Assembly: GCA_020698575.1 (NCBI GenBank)
Contig: CM036256.1
Location: 496,001 to 560,000 of the forward strand
DNA: 64,000 nt
Reading direction: 5' to 3'
Source of the DNA: Bostrychus sinensis
Lineage: Eukaryota; Chordata; Actinopteri; Gobiiformes; Eleotridae
Shown: one piece after another, positions 21,163 through 32,572 of the stretch
Position numbering within the stretch: position 1 is the first letter of the stretch
Layout: each line of letters begins with the position of its first letter
The notes under the pieces: generated by a model
Told to the model about the DNA's origin: nothing
The model's input: the letters and a program-made list of their open reading frames with translations, nothing else
Databases searched by the model: none
Translations under genes and position numbers: made by a program

Positions 21163-21443
21163 CTCACATGTGGGGCTGACTTTTGTTGCTGTGTGAGAAG
21201 GCAAAGAAAATGCAAACATTTTGAAATCTTATAAATATAAATTGTGAAAAATATCATCACTTTTTTAAACGTGAGGTACAAAGTCTGCTTATTATGCAGA
21301 GCCAGATAAAAGTGAAAAGAGATGCCATTTATCGACTAAAATATGTCCAAGCTTAAAACTGAAATGTGAATTGGGCCAGTGACAAAATATTGTTGTGAGG
21401 AACACTTTATTTTTTATTTCTGCCTCTGTTTTCATGAAAAAGT
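21163..21443 (+). pseudogene. Relic of a family A upstream flank without its V gene
   Basis: Near copy of 7757-8055, the flank before A3. It includes GTCCAAGCTT and GACAAAATATTGTTGTGAGG and ends in TTTTCATGAAAAAG, where a V promoter should begin. It continues instead into LINE RT sequence. Confidence 0.75.
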
Positions 21444-21457
21444 TTGAAAGAGTGAAA

Positions 21458-22945
21458 GAGTTTTATTTGATCAAGATTTATCATTTAAGGCTCATATAAA
21501 CCAAGCCTGTAAAACAGCATACTTTCACTTACGTAACATCGCCAAAATCAGAAATATTTTATCTAAAAATGATGCTGAAAACCTTGTCCATGCGTTTGTT
21601 ACATCTAGGTTAGATTACTGTAACTCTCTGCTGGCAGCGTGCCCTAAAAACTTATTAAAATGTTTTCAGCTTGTTCAAAACGCAGCAGCAAGATTATTAA
21701 CAGGAACTAACAGAGAGAACATATTACTCCTGTGCTAGCTTCACTTCACTGGCTTCCAGTTGAATTCAGAATTAGGTTTAAAATCCTTCTCCTGACTTAC
21801 AAGGCCGTAAATGGTATGGCCCCATCCTACATTAATGATGTTATAGAGCCATACCAACCAAGCAGGGTACTGCGCTTACAAAATGCAGGGCTATTAGTGG
21901 TTCCCAGGGTTTCTAAAAGTACAGTTGGAGGTAGAGCCTTTAGTTACCAAGCTCCTGTTTTATGGAATCAGCTTCCAGCTCATGTTAGAGGCAGACACAG
22001 TCTCTACATTTAAGGTTAGGCTTAAAACGTTCCTCTTTGAGAAAGCTTATGGTCAGGCTAGGAACAGGGTTAATTCCACAGTTGAAGCTAGGCTGCTCCA
22101 GGAGCTAGAAGCTGGGGGAAGTATGGTGCACTGAGCCTCTGTCCTCTGGTTTCATCTGCTGCTCCTCTTCTATCGCTGTGATTAATATAATGAAATATCA
22201 GTTCATTGCTATTCACAAGTTGTCCCTCTCTCCCGCTCCCCTCTGGGGAGTGGGGACTGTTTCAGATGCCCTGGCTGCTGGCAGATGTCCCAGTGATGAT
22301 TGGATCTTAGCTGACCCCATCTGTGCTCCTGTCCCGACCTGTGTGCCCTCAACCTCACCTCTAAGGATTTCCCGGATCTACCTCAACCCACTCACCTGTC
22401 TGGATGAGGCCCACCTGCTGCATCCTGGATTTCCCGGACCTATCTCTCTCCACTCACCTGTCTGGATGAGGTCCCTGCTGCAGCCCGGATCTCCCGGACC
22501 TATCTCGCCCACTCACCTGTCTGGATGAGGCCACCTGCTGCATCCTATGGACTTCCTCAACCTACCTCACCCCACTCTCGTCTGGATGAATCCTTACAGA
22601 GCTGATCTATGATCCTATAGATGAACTAAGGGACTAACAGTCCTAGATGCATTGCCTGTCCGTCCTGGGAGAGGATCTCTCCTTCAATATGGGCTCCATA
22701 AGGTTTCTTCTTTTTTCCCGTACCTGGGTTTTTTAGGAGTTTTTCCTTACCGAGAAGGAGGGTCTAAGGACAGGAGTGTCCTGGGTCTATTTAGTTTAGT
22801 GTAGTTATTGTTTGTGCTGATTGTGTGTTAAGTCTGATTGTGTGTTTATGTTTGATCAACTGTTTGTGAAGCCCTTTGAGGCGACTTTTGTTGTGATATT
22901 GGGCTATACAAATAAATCTGAATTGAAATTGAATTGAATTGAATG
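21458..22945 (+). mobile_element. LINE 3' half with 3'UTR and (TTGAA)n tail
   Basis: Frames read FKAHINQACKTAYFHLRNI, LVQNAAARLLTG, then LHWLPVEFRIRFKILLLTYK and NQLPAHVR, the usual C-terminal end of fish L2/CR1-like polyproteins, with frameshifts. The 3'UTR carries CCCTTTGAGGCGACTTTTGT and ends in TTGAATTGAATTGAA. A second 3'UTR copy is at 35990-36500. Confidence 0.85.
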
Positions 22946-23260
22946 GGTTAGCTCCCCCCTCCCTCATGCTCACTGAATACAAACCACCAAGAGCCCTGAG
23001 CTCATCCGACCTGGGTCTCCTGACAGCTCCCAGAATCTGTTCAAGGTCAGCTCATGGAGCTTTCAGCTGCTGTGGTCCCACCTGAAGGAACTCTGTACCA
23101 CTGAAACGTGTTTACTTTCACACTTTTACTATGAAATTTGGATCAAACTGTTTCAAATTGATACGTATTGCATTTTGTAACTAATCTAAAATGTTTCTGT
23201 TTTTAAAGCACATTGAGTCTGTCACATGAAATGTTCTATATAAATAAACTTATTGTAAAA
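22946..23260 (+). mobile_element. LINE 3' end fragment
   Basis: Reads SALSSSDLGLLTAPRICSR-like in broken frame, then AAGCACATTGAGTCTGTCAC and ATATAAATAAACTTATTG, the look of another non-LTR tail. Confidence 0.5.
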
Positions 23261-23344
23261 TAAAAAAGGAATTCCACCTGGAAACCAGACTGTTCAAAAG
23301 GATTTCAGGTGTTTCATGCCAGCAGATGCCAGTAATACAACAAT

Positions 23345-25930
23345 ATGGAAATAAATCCAATCCAACTTTATTTATAAAGCACTTCAAGAACAGCAGAGTT
23401 GGCCAAAGTGCTGTACACAGCATAAACAAAATAAAAACACAACAAAGAACAATCCATGTAAAACAGATAAAAGAACAGGGACATAAGACCAATATAAAAC
23501 AAAGGTCAAACCCTCAATAAAAACAGTAAAAAACTATAAAAGAGTAAAAGTCCACATCTCAAACTGAGGTAAAAGTCAAAGAGAAAAGGTGAGGATTTAA
23601 AAACAGGAAGTGATTCAGCGAAGGTCTGAGGTGCAAGGGCAGCTCATTCATTAGGGGCAGCAGCTGAGAAGCTTCCTCTTTGTCTTTGGAACGACTAATA
23701 AGAACTGATCTGAGACCTGAGAGAGCAGCAGGGGCGTAGGTCTGGAGCAGGTCGGACAGATACTGAGGGGCGAGACCATGGAGGGGTTGGAAAACAAACA
23801 AAAGAATTTTAAATGAACACAAACAAACAGGAAGCCAGTGCAATGACTTTAAAATCAGAGTGTTCATGTTTTTTTGTACCAGTTAAAAGCCGAGCAGCAG
23901 CGTTTTGGACAAGCGGCAGTCGGGCGTCTGGCTGAGCCCAACATGAAGTGCACTGCAGCAGTCTAAACCATTTGTGATAAAAGCATGGATTAAAATCTCA
24001 TAGTGATGTTCAGAGAGGACAGGTTTGGCTTTGGCCTGATCTGAGCATCCAGTTTCAGATCAGCATCCAGTCTCACTCCCAGGTTTGTTACTGTGGGCTT
24101 CATGTATTGTGTCAGAGCCCTCAGGTCTCCATTAACTGTGGAGGCATCACTAGGCCCAAACAACAGGACCTCAGTCTTTTTATCATTAAACTGCAAAAGG
24201 TTTATAGACAGCCATGCCTTCATTTCATCAACACACACTAGAAGATGTTTTGCTCTGCATTTTCTGGCTTTAGTGGCATATAAATTTGAGTATCATCCAC
24301 ATAAAAATGGAATGAGATGCCATGTTTTCAGAGAACTGACCCAAGTGGAAGAAGATACCATGAAAAAAAAAGAGGCCCAAGAATAAAACCGTGAGGCACT
24401 CCACAGCTGAGAGGGGCTGCAGAGGACTCAGCGGCCCCAACACACAAATTGTCTATCTGTAAGGTAGGACCTAAACCTTTCCAAAGCACAGCTCTGAAGG
24501 CCCACACAGTTCTCGAGCAGGGACAAGAGGATCTGATGGTCACAGAGTCAAAGGCAGCTGTTAGCTCCAGCAGAACCAGAAGGACACAGTGACCAGAATG
24601 TGTGGCTAAAAGAACATCATTAAACTCTCAGTGGTGCTGTCTCTGTACTGTGCCGGGTTTTGAAACCAGACTGGAACACCTCAACAATGGCATGTTCACC
24701 TAAGAATGATTTTAACAAATGTTTTTTTCTGAAACCAAAGGGAGCTTAGACATGGGACTAAAATTTGAGATGACAGAAGTGTCTAAGCCAGGGTTCGTGA
24801 TCCGTGGTTGCACCGCAGCATGTTTAAAACTCTCAGGTACAAAACCATTTGCCAAGCTGGAGTTTAAAATATGAAGCACATGTGGAGCCAAAGTGGAAAA
24901 GACCTCTTTAAAGAGGCGAGGTGGAAGTGGATCATTTGGAGATCCAGAGGCTTCACATGAGCAATATTTCTTCCAAAGAAGGCAAACTGATGATCAAATT
25001 GGTCAAAAACAGCAGGAAATGTGACAGAAATGGATGGGTCCTACAAGGGAGGGCCCAATAAGGCTCTCATCCTTACAAAAAAAAAAAAAAAATCTCTCTC
25101 ACTCTTCCACTGAAGCCTCCAGGGAGGCAGGTTGTGGGGCATTAAGAACACTGTTAATGGTTTTAAACAAAACACGGGGGTTGTTACAATTTGACACAAT
25201 AATATCAGAAAAATGCTTCATTTTAGCAGCTTTCACTGTTCTCTGATAAAAACACCAACTGTCTCGTAATATTTGAAAAGACACCTGCAATTTGTCTTTT
25301 TTCCACTCATGCTCTCCTGCGTTCATGTGCAGCAGCTGCGTAACGTCATTTATCCACGGCTCAGGAATAGGTTTGGAATGCCGTGTTTTCATGGGAGCCA
25401 CAGGATCTAATATGGACAGACAAGTTGAGTTAAAGCGAGAGGATAGTTCCTCGACATCTGCGGCAGGGCACACAGTCTCAGATGGGTCGCTGAGTTTTGA
25501 CTAAATGCAGAGGAGAACTGAGCAACAGTAAAGGAATTTACAACACGACGGCGCTGCGCAGGAGCACACGACTCAACCATAGACAAGGAAGAGGGAAATC
25601 AAAAACAACAGGCTTATGGTCTGAAAATGTTGCATCACAAACTTTTAGGTTTGAAAAAAGTTAAACCATGCGTTAAAACCAAGTTAGGACTGTGCCCACA
25701 TTCATGTGTTGGACCAGATACACACTGTGTAATATTAAAGGAATCAGTGAGGTTTAAAAACTCTTTGGCCAATGGTTTATCTGGATAACACACATGGATA
25801 TTAAAGTCACCTACAATTAAAACACGGCCATATTTTGGCATTATTCCAGCCAAGAAATCAGCAAAGTCCCCCATGAAGTCTTTAATGTATTTTGGCGGTC
25901 TGTATATAACCACGCAACACAAGGAGCGCA
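23345..25930 (-). mobile_element. Decayed LINE, antisense
   Basis: Minus-strand pieces in order from 25922 down to 23559: VIYRPPKYIKDFMGDFADFL with GDFNIHV (endonuclease), SILDPVAPMKTR, GVPHGFILGPLFFSWYLLPL (RT), NDKKTEVLLFGPSD, PTVTNLGVRLDADLKLD, LHWLPVCLCSFKILLF and GLAPQYLSDLLQTYAP. Many stops and frameshifts. The 3' end lies near 23345, next to TTTATTTATAAAGC. Confidence 0.85.
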
Positions 25931-26444
25931 GTGCTGAGCTGGAACAAGTTCATTTCAGAGCTGTTTACAAATGTATTTGTTTGTCGCTAAGCCTCTCCCA
26001 ACAATATGGAAGTAAACAACCATAAAATCAACAGAAGAAGAGAAAAGGCAAAAAGAACACACAACACAGAAAAATAAAAAAAATGTGGGTTTTACCTTTA
26101 CATAATAAACTGTAAATAAATATAACAAACCATTCTATTTAACACAATAAGGCTGCTGTTAATCTCAGACAGTTTATTAAAAGATGGAAAAAATACTGGA
26201 CATCTAAGTTACTGCGTTCTGTCATCGGCACAGCAAACAAACAAATGTTCAACTTTTATCTGTGTCAGAAAACCAGCCTTAAATCTACTGCACCCACAGC
26301 AGCTTCACAAAACAGTTCACAAGATGAAAAGTTAAACAGTAATTTAACTTTAGCTCAAATGAACAAAGGAAGAAACTGAAGCCACAGACACTGGACTTAA
26401 CTGTGACCACTGAAGACGACAACGACAGAAACAAACTGCATCTA
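25931..26444. other. AT-rich spacer before A5
   Basis: No gene or clear repeat seen. The A-family promoter block starts abruptly at about 26445, after unrelated sequence. Confidence 0.5.
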
Positions 26445-26519
26445 ACAGAGAGATGTGGGAGGAGCCAGACTGTAACTGAGGAACAGAGACAGACACTTGA
26501 GAGTATTTGAGTTTTTAAG

Positions 26520-26896
26520 ATGGAGTCTGCCCTGTGTACACTGCTCTCAGCTCTGGTTGTGCTCCTGTGTTCTTCCCCAGAGTGTAAAGGAGAAGACACA
26601 GTGACCCAGGCAGAAGGAGATGTCACTGCCACTCAAGGACTCACAGCCAACATAAACTGTACTTTTGAGACTACGGCTCCAAGTCCAACTCTGTTCTGGT
26701 ACAAACAAGAAGGACACGATGCTCCAAAATACATACTGAGAAAGCCCAAATCATCATCAAAATGGTTTGACACAGTTAATTCTCCAGATTTCAACAAAGA
26801 CAGATTTGAAGTTGATGCTGAGCAGAACTCTTTTCCTCTGAAGATCCAGGATGTTGATGTGAGAGACTCTGCTGTGTACTACTGTGCTCTGCAGCC
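26520..26896 (+). CDS. TRAV: TCR alpha/delta V gene A5
   Basis: Single-exon leader-V gene with the longer CDR2 form. CDR1 ETTAPSP and FR2 FWYKQEGHDAPKYIL are identical to A9 over some 70 bases, but CDR2 (RKPKSSSKWFDTV) is its own. FR3 is the FEVDAEQNSFPL type shared by A6, A9, A13 and A15. Cys47, Trp and Cys122 are present. It stands alone, without a B partner; LINE DNA follows within about 150 bp. Confidence 0.93.
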
Positions 26897-26934
26897 CACA
26901 GTGACAGGAAACACCAAAACTCTGAACAAAAACC
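26897..26934 (+). other. 23-type RSS of A5
   Basis: Heptamer at 26897-26903, nonamer at 26926-26934. Confidence 0.93.
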
Positions 26935-27099
26935 TCTGGAGCAAAGACAACACAATACTGCACTAGCTCCACTAGAGGGAGACTCTGAGACGCAGCTCTG
27001 GTTGTAGATTTCTCTGATCTTTGAAAACTCAGCTGAACACTTTAAGTACAGTCCCAGAACTTAAACTAAACTCCTTTCCAATAGATAAATAACAAATAA

Positions 27100-28118
27100 A
27101 TAAAGATAAATATACTTTATTAATCCTTTACAGGAAATTACAGTAGTTGCGACAGCTTATGCACTGACACAAAACACATCATTCACATACACACACACAC
27201 ATATACATATATCATATACATATACATATATGAGAAAGTGCAAAATATGGACCAAGTCATGTATTATAAGCATTAAACATCCTGATTGAAGCTGGAACAA
27301 AACTCCTCCTGAATCGCTCAGACTTGCACTTCGGTACAATCAGTCTGTGGCTAAAAGTGCTGCTGTTAATCACCTCCAACACATGGAGTGGACGTGAGCT
27401 GTTGTCCATAATAGATCTCAGTTTAGAGAGCATCCTTTCCTCTGTCACCTGTTGGACAGTTTGTAAGTCAGACCCCACCACAGAGCCTGCTTTTTTAATG
27501 AGTTTGTTTACCCTGTTCTTGTGTGTGGTGCGAGCACCCTCTCCCCAACAAACCACAGCAAAAAACAGTGCACTGGCCACCACTGTGTGGTAGACATTGT
27601 GTAGTAGGGGTGGGCAGATGTTAAATGACCGTAGCCTTCTTAGGAAGTAAAGTCTACTTTGCCCCTTACTGTACACCGCCTCCATCTCTCTTTTCCAGTC
27701 CAACTTATTATCGAGTTGCACCCCAAGGTATCTGTGGTCAGGAACCACCTCCACCTCCGTGCCCTGGAAGTTGATAGGTGTTGGTTGGATCCCCTTCCTC
27801 CCCCTCCTGAAGTCCACAATCATCTCTTTAGTTTTTGTGGTGTTAAGAATCAGGTGATTATTCTCACTCCAGGCCACAAAGTGCTTTATTGTTGCTCTAT
27901 ACTCCTCTTCAACTCCTCCTTTGATTAGACCAACAATTGCTGTGTCGTATGAGAACTTCTGTAGAAAGCAGTTCCTGGTGTTATGCTGGAAATCCGCAGT
28001 GTAGATGGTGTACAGGAATGGTGCCAACACAGTTCCTTGTGGAGCTCCTGTACTGCTCAGGATTGTGTCTGAGATACAGTTCTGTAGACGTAGTGCTGTT
28101 CAATCTCAAAACACTTTA
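27100..28118 (-). mobile_element. LINE RT C-terminal half, antisense, one open frame
   Basis: A 257-residue minus frame (28030 to 27257) reads LAPFLYTIYTADFQ, then VDFRRGRKGIQPTPINFQG, DHRYLGVQLDNKLDW, SRLYFLRRLRSFNICPPLL and FRRSFVPASIRMFN. This is the well-known end of jockey/Rex-like LINEs in fish. It is 5'-truncated. The catalytic YADD box is altered to FSYDTA. CA/TA-rich DNA lies at 27185-27235 beyond its 3' end. Confidence 0.85.
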
Positions 28119-28200
28119 AAATGTGCTTTAGAAAACACGTGGCCTACAAGGAACATGCGCTGAGAGAGGGCGCTCATTACTGCACCAGGAGTTTCTTTGA

Positions 28201-28391
28201 GGAGAAGCATCGAGTCTTCTCAAGTCTTTGGTGTTCCAGTCCAAGTCGAGTCTAAACTCATCACATTAGTGACATGAGTCTGACTCGAGTCTAAGCCATG
28301 ACTTTCAAGTCCACATCTCAGGAAAGGACTCAGGAACTTTTACTATGCATGAAAATAAAGAACCAGACACAACCATCACACCACAAAAACC
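28201..28391 (+). repeat. Upstream flank repeated at window start (1-191)
   Basis: Near-identical to bases 1-191: GGAGAAGCATCGAGTCTTCT onward, with several GAGTCT/AGTCCAAGTC subrepeats. A1 and A6 therefore derive from the same duplicated upstream unit. Confidence 0.9.
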
Positions 28392-28466
28392 AGAGAGAGA
28401 TGTGGGAGGAGCCAGACTGTAACTGAGGAACAGAGACAGACACTTGAGAGTATTTGAGTTTTTAAG

Positions 28467-28840
28467 ATGGAGTCTGCCCTGTGTACACTGCTCTCAGCTC
28501 TGGTTGTGCTCCTGTGTTCTTCCCCAGAGTGTAAAGGAGAAGACACAGTGACCCAGGCAGAAGGAGATGTCACTGCCACTCAAGGACTCACAGCCAACAT
28601 AAACTGTACTTTTGAGAGCAGCTCCACAGATTACACTCTGTTCTGGTACAAACAAGAAGGACATGATGCTCCAAAATACATGTTACGGAAAAGAAAAGTA
28701 GGATCAGACTGGCTATCATTTAATTCTCCAGATTTCAACAAAGACAGATTCGAAGTTGACGCTGAGCAGAACTCTTTTCCTCTGAAGATCCAGGATGTTG
28801 ATGTGAGAGACTCTGCTGTGTACTACTGTGCTCTGCAGCC
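28467..28840 (+). CDS. TRAV: TCR alpha/delta V gene A6
   Basis: Single-exon leader-V gene. CDR1 is ESSSTDY. FR2 is FWYKQEGHDAPKYML. CDR2 is RKRKVGSDWLSF. FR3 is FEVDAEQNSFPL. Cys47, Trp and Cys121 anchors are present. Its upstream DNA matches A1 and its downstream DNA (2.2 kb) matches A9, so it is a junction product of two duplications. It has no B partner; the flank after CTCCACTAGAGGGAG goes into TCTCACTGATCCTGACTG. Confidence 0.93.
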
Positions 28841-28878
28841 CACAGTGACAGGAAACACCAAAACTCTGAACAAAAACC
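28841..28878 (+). other. 23-type RSS of A6
   Basis: Heptamer at 28841-28847, nonamer at 28870-28878. Confidence 0.93.
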
Positions 28879-28910
28879 TCTGGAGCAAAGACAACACAAT
28901 ACTGCACTAG

Positions 28911-31119
28911 CTCCACTAGAGGGAGCTCTCACTGATCCTGACTGTAGCTGTCTCAGATCTTTAACTCCTGATAGAAACTCTCCAACATCAGTCTGCAGTT
29001 ACTGTCTGTGAACAAACATCTCAACACCAGGACAGAGTCCTTCACACGACAAACTAAATCCAGACCAGAGCCTGAGGTCAGAGGTCACTGTTTGTGATGA
29101 AGCGTTCAGAGACACAGAAGTAGCTCCTTTAATACAAGGATCCTGATAGAACATAATAAAGTCCAAACTGTACCAAGAGCACAGAAGATAAGGCTTCACT
29201 TCAGGAGCAGTTCTAGTCTCAGAGTAAATTATAAAGTACAGAGAAGTACAATAACTTTTTTTTAAATACTTAGTAAAACTGAGCAGAACTCCATCAAGTT
29301 CTCCATTGTTGCTTTGGGTCATCTCTTTGCTCATGGCTGGGTCTGCAGTGCTGCATCTTGTTCTAGCAGCAGTAGCATGAGTAGCATAAACCTGTTTTGT
29401 GTTTACATGAATATGTACATGTGTTTGTATGCGTGTATATGTATGCATGCATGTTGCATACGTGGGTATGTGTATGCATGTAGGAATGTGTATATGAGTG
29501 TATGTATATGTATATATGTATATATTGTGTATTTATATGTATATAGTGACCAAACACATACAAAGGAAGAACCCTGTATTTAATATCTAATTGTATTTAT
29601 TTTATTTTCTAATCCTATTTTCATTATAGTGTCATTCTATTCTTAATATTTTTGTTATTTTCATTTTCTTTATTTAAGTTAATAGTAGATACACTTTCTT
29701 TTGTTAATTCTTGTTTCTATTATCATTATTTCTTATAGTTTGTCTCGCACAAGTGGTGATGGACCATAAGCTTACTCAGCTTCTTAGGGTGTCCATGTTT
29801 TTCACAATTCCACAATGTCACGTATGTACTGGTAGACATGTAACACAAATGTATGTGTACATGTGTGTATATTTATGTGCCTCGGATACAACATTGGCTT
29901 TTGTGAAAAATAAAATTGAATTGAATTGAGAACCAAAAACCTGTAGCAGGTCAGACACAGCTCTTATGCTGCGTTCATGATACATCGGAATCTCAGAAGT
30001 CCTGACCTAAAAACAACGACGTCCGTTCATGAGTTCAGCTCAGAAAACTCACGTGGATCAGCACAATAACAACAAAACCATATTTGCATTTTCATGTTGT
30101 TTTATAGGAAACAAATAAATGCCTTGATAAAAGTGTTTGGTGTGGCACTGAGTTATATCAGCGGAGGTTTCTGTTTCTACTTTAGTCATTTACTGATAAA
30201 TGAACATTCAGAGATGTTTCTGCAGAGCTGTAGCACTCAGAACTTCATTCGTTATATAAAGATGAGCACATTTTTGGAGAAGTCTGAGATCTCTTGTTTT
30301 AAAAAACGATTATTTCCGTGTTAGTAACCACACTGTTTACCTCTCACAGAGGGAGGCCGAGGATTGTGACGCCAACTCAGGAACTCGGAGTCCAACACTT
30401 CCACACCAGTTTCCGAGCAAAATTTCCAACCCGAGACGGTGTTCAAGGCTGTTTTTCTGACTCGGAGGTCGGAATTTCCAAGATTCCGATGTATCATGAA
30501 CACAGCATGAGAGCACGGAGATGAGATACAGAAAAATGAAACTTGGACTGAGAGTTGGAGATGGGTGACCCGGAGCGCAGGGCCTGGACCTGTGTGGAGG
30601 CCGTAAACCGGGCGCTAAGACTGTTAATGTGTGAAACCTGAGACCAGAGGACCGACCGGAGGAGCGGGAGATCCCAGGCAGGAGCAGCGGAGGAGGACGA
30701 GCTACAGTGAGCTAATGCTAGGCTAGCTTGCCAATTGCATCACACTCGACACTGGGAGCTGGATTTCAACACACTCAATGTTTTGGTAAACAGGCCTGCA
30801 ACAGAGTTTTGTGCCTTTTCTTCTTCAGTCTGGGGATTCAAAAACCTGTGGAGTTCTGAGTAAACTGAACAAGACTGGCCTAAGTTTTTTTGCCTAAAAC
30901 TTTAGAACACTCTCTGGGTCCAGTTCTTTTAAAATAGGACATTGCACTTCATTTACCTGTTTCTGTGAACAAACCATAGCACGCCTCTGTTTAAACTTGC
31001 TGCTTGTTTACTCAGCGAGGTAAGTGGTGAGGGTGCTACACCAACTACAGTCCGTCTGTGAAAGCATGGCAGACTGACCACCACAGCCCTCAGCCTGAGA
31101 GCTAAAACTAGCTCTGACG
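28911..31119 (+). repeat. Segmental duplication, copy 1 (with 40125-42311)
   Basis: About 2.2 kb repeated at an offset of 11,214 bp, from the 3' flank of A6 to the upstream region of A7. It holds a TG/TA-rich microsatellite at 29400-29545, a TTGAATTGAATTGA tail at 29917 and a MITE at about 29970-30508, and no supported gene. Copy 1 carries some 25 bp near 30439-30463 that copy 2 lacks. Confidence 0.9.
29970..30508. mobile_element. MITE with TGCGTTCATGATACATCGGA ends
   Basis: Left end GCTGCGTTCATGATACATCG. The right end CGATGTATCATGAACACAGC is its complement but for one base. It contains ACTCGGAG/GTCGGAAT-rich subterminal DNA and no transposase. PIF/Harbinger-like by appearance. Second copy at 41184-41697. 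Confidence 0.65.
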
Positions 31120-31528
31120 CTGCTGTAGAGGAGCACTTATGCAGGGACACTGCCACAAAGTGAAGCACTGGAGGAATCTTGTAAGAAGTGGACAGGGTCG
31201 CTCCTCATGGATCCATGCTCACAGACTGTGCCAGGAGTTAGAACTGTGGCCACATCTGTTCTGTGTCTGATTCTTCTTGTGCTAAAACTATCTGGATGTT
31301 AGCGCTGTAGGCTAATTAAACATCCACTGCTACTTCTGCCACCATTCAATCTCCACCAGAGTGAAAGTGATGAATTATATCGACTAAAATATATGAGTCT
31401 AAGCTTCAGATAAAACTTTACATCTGAACTGGGCCAAGGACAAAATATTATTGTTAGGAAGACATGATTTCATTTCTGTCTCATCACTGCTCATGCAAAA
31501 GAACCAAAAACCATCAAACCACATAAAC
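31120..31528 (+). promoter_or_regulatory. A7 upstream flank with conserved distal motif
   Basis: About 341 bp (31120-31460) are missing in the duplicate before A10. The segment includes the family's distal phrase (GAGTCTAAGCTTCAGA ... GACAAAATATTATTGTTAGG) at 31393-31457. A10 therefore lacks it, which shows that it is not required for an intact-looking V. Confidence 0.4.
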
Positions 31529-31603
31529 AGAGAGAGATGTGGGAGGAGCCAGAGTGTAACTGAGGAACAGAGACAGACACTTGAGAGTATTTGAGTTTTT
31601 AAG

Positions 31604-31971
31604 ATGGAGTCTGCCCTGTGTACACTGCTCTCAGCTCTGGTTGTGCTCCTGTGTTCTTCCCCAGAGTGTAAAGGAGAAGACACAGTGACCCAGGCAGAAG
31701 GAGATGTCACTGCCACTCAAGGACTCACAGCCAACATAAACTGTACTTTTGAGAGAAAGGAAACTTTTGACTACTATTTGTTCTGGTACAAACAGGAAGA
31801 TGGAGGCTTTCCAAAGTACATTTTATGGCGAGATACATATGGATCTGAAAGCAATTCTCCAGAGTTCAATGAAGCCAGGTTTGATGCTGAGCTGAAGGGG
31901 AACTCTTTTCCTCTGAAGATCCAGGATGTTGATGTGAGAGACTCTGCTGTGTACTACTGTGCTCTGCAGCC
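31604..31971 (+). CDS. TRAV: TCR alpha/delta V gene A7
   Basis: Single-exon leader-V gene. CDR1 ERKETFDYY is shared with A12. CDR2 WRDTYGSES is one step from QRNTYGSES of A4 and A12. FR3 is SPEFNEARFDAELKG. Anchors Cys47, Trp and Cys119 are present, and it ends CALQ like other A genes. The DNA after the nonamer, however, is the family-B type (CTGCACAGTACTCCACACAT), followed by the same 3' flank as B2 and B6. A crossover between FR3 and the RSS flank is the simplest reading. Confidence 0.93.
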
Positions 31972-32009
31972 CACAGTGACAGGAAACACCAAAACTCTGA
32001 ACAAAAACC
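31972..32009 (+). other. 23-type RSS of A7
   Basis: Heptamer at 31972-31978, nonamer at 32001-32009, with a B-type flank. Confidence 0.93.
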
Positions 32010-32039
32010 TCTGCACAGTACTCCACACATCCACTAGAG

Positions 32040-32572
32040 GGAGTCAGAGCCTACATATTTGGGGGAAACCAAAGCCCATTTTCTGGTTCTATCTTACCCA
32101 GCCAGGAGTTCATAAATATATTTGACACCAGGGGTCAGTGGAGCACTGTCTGGGAAAAAGAAAACAAAACTCCTAAAGGGTTAACAGAACGTATCTGGAC
32201 ATGGTTTAGCCACACATTTATTCCTCTGTTCATGAAACATCAGCTCTGAATCAAGCTGCTCTCTTCAGAAGTAACAGACCTTAAAACACTGCCTCTGATG
32301 GACAATAAACTCTGTCACTGACCACTTTACAGAGGCTGCTCTGACTGGAAAGTTTCTTTAGAAAAGTCAAGATTTAGCAGCGTTTCAATAAATCTGAGTT
32401 TAGGCAAAGTCTTTACTGGAAAATGGCTTTGGCACAGCTCACAAAAAGACAAGGAGTAAGAATTTAATCACACATCACACCAATAACTACATGTTCCTTC
32501 AGATTACAGGAAAGGACTCAGGAACTTTTATGCATGAAAATAAAGAACAAGGCCAGATGCTAAACATAGTCC
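32040..32572. other. 3' flank shared by A7, B2 and B6
   Basis: The segment GAGCCTACATATTTGGGGGA to about 32485 recurs at 35357-35780 and 53343-53780. No gene seen. Confidence 0.7.

Noticed and set aside
29400..29583. Short frames rich in MYVCMCV and HTYIHI repeats
   Set aside because: They come from the TGTATG/TATATG microsatellite, present identically at 40615-40797.
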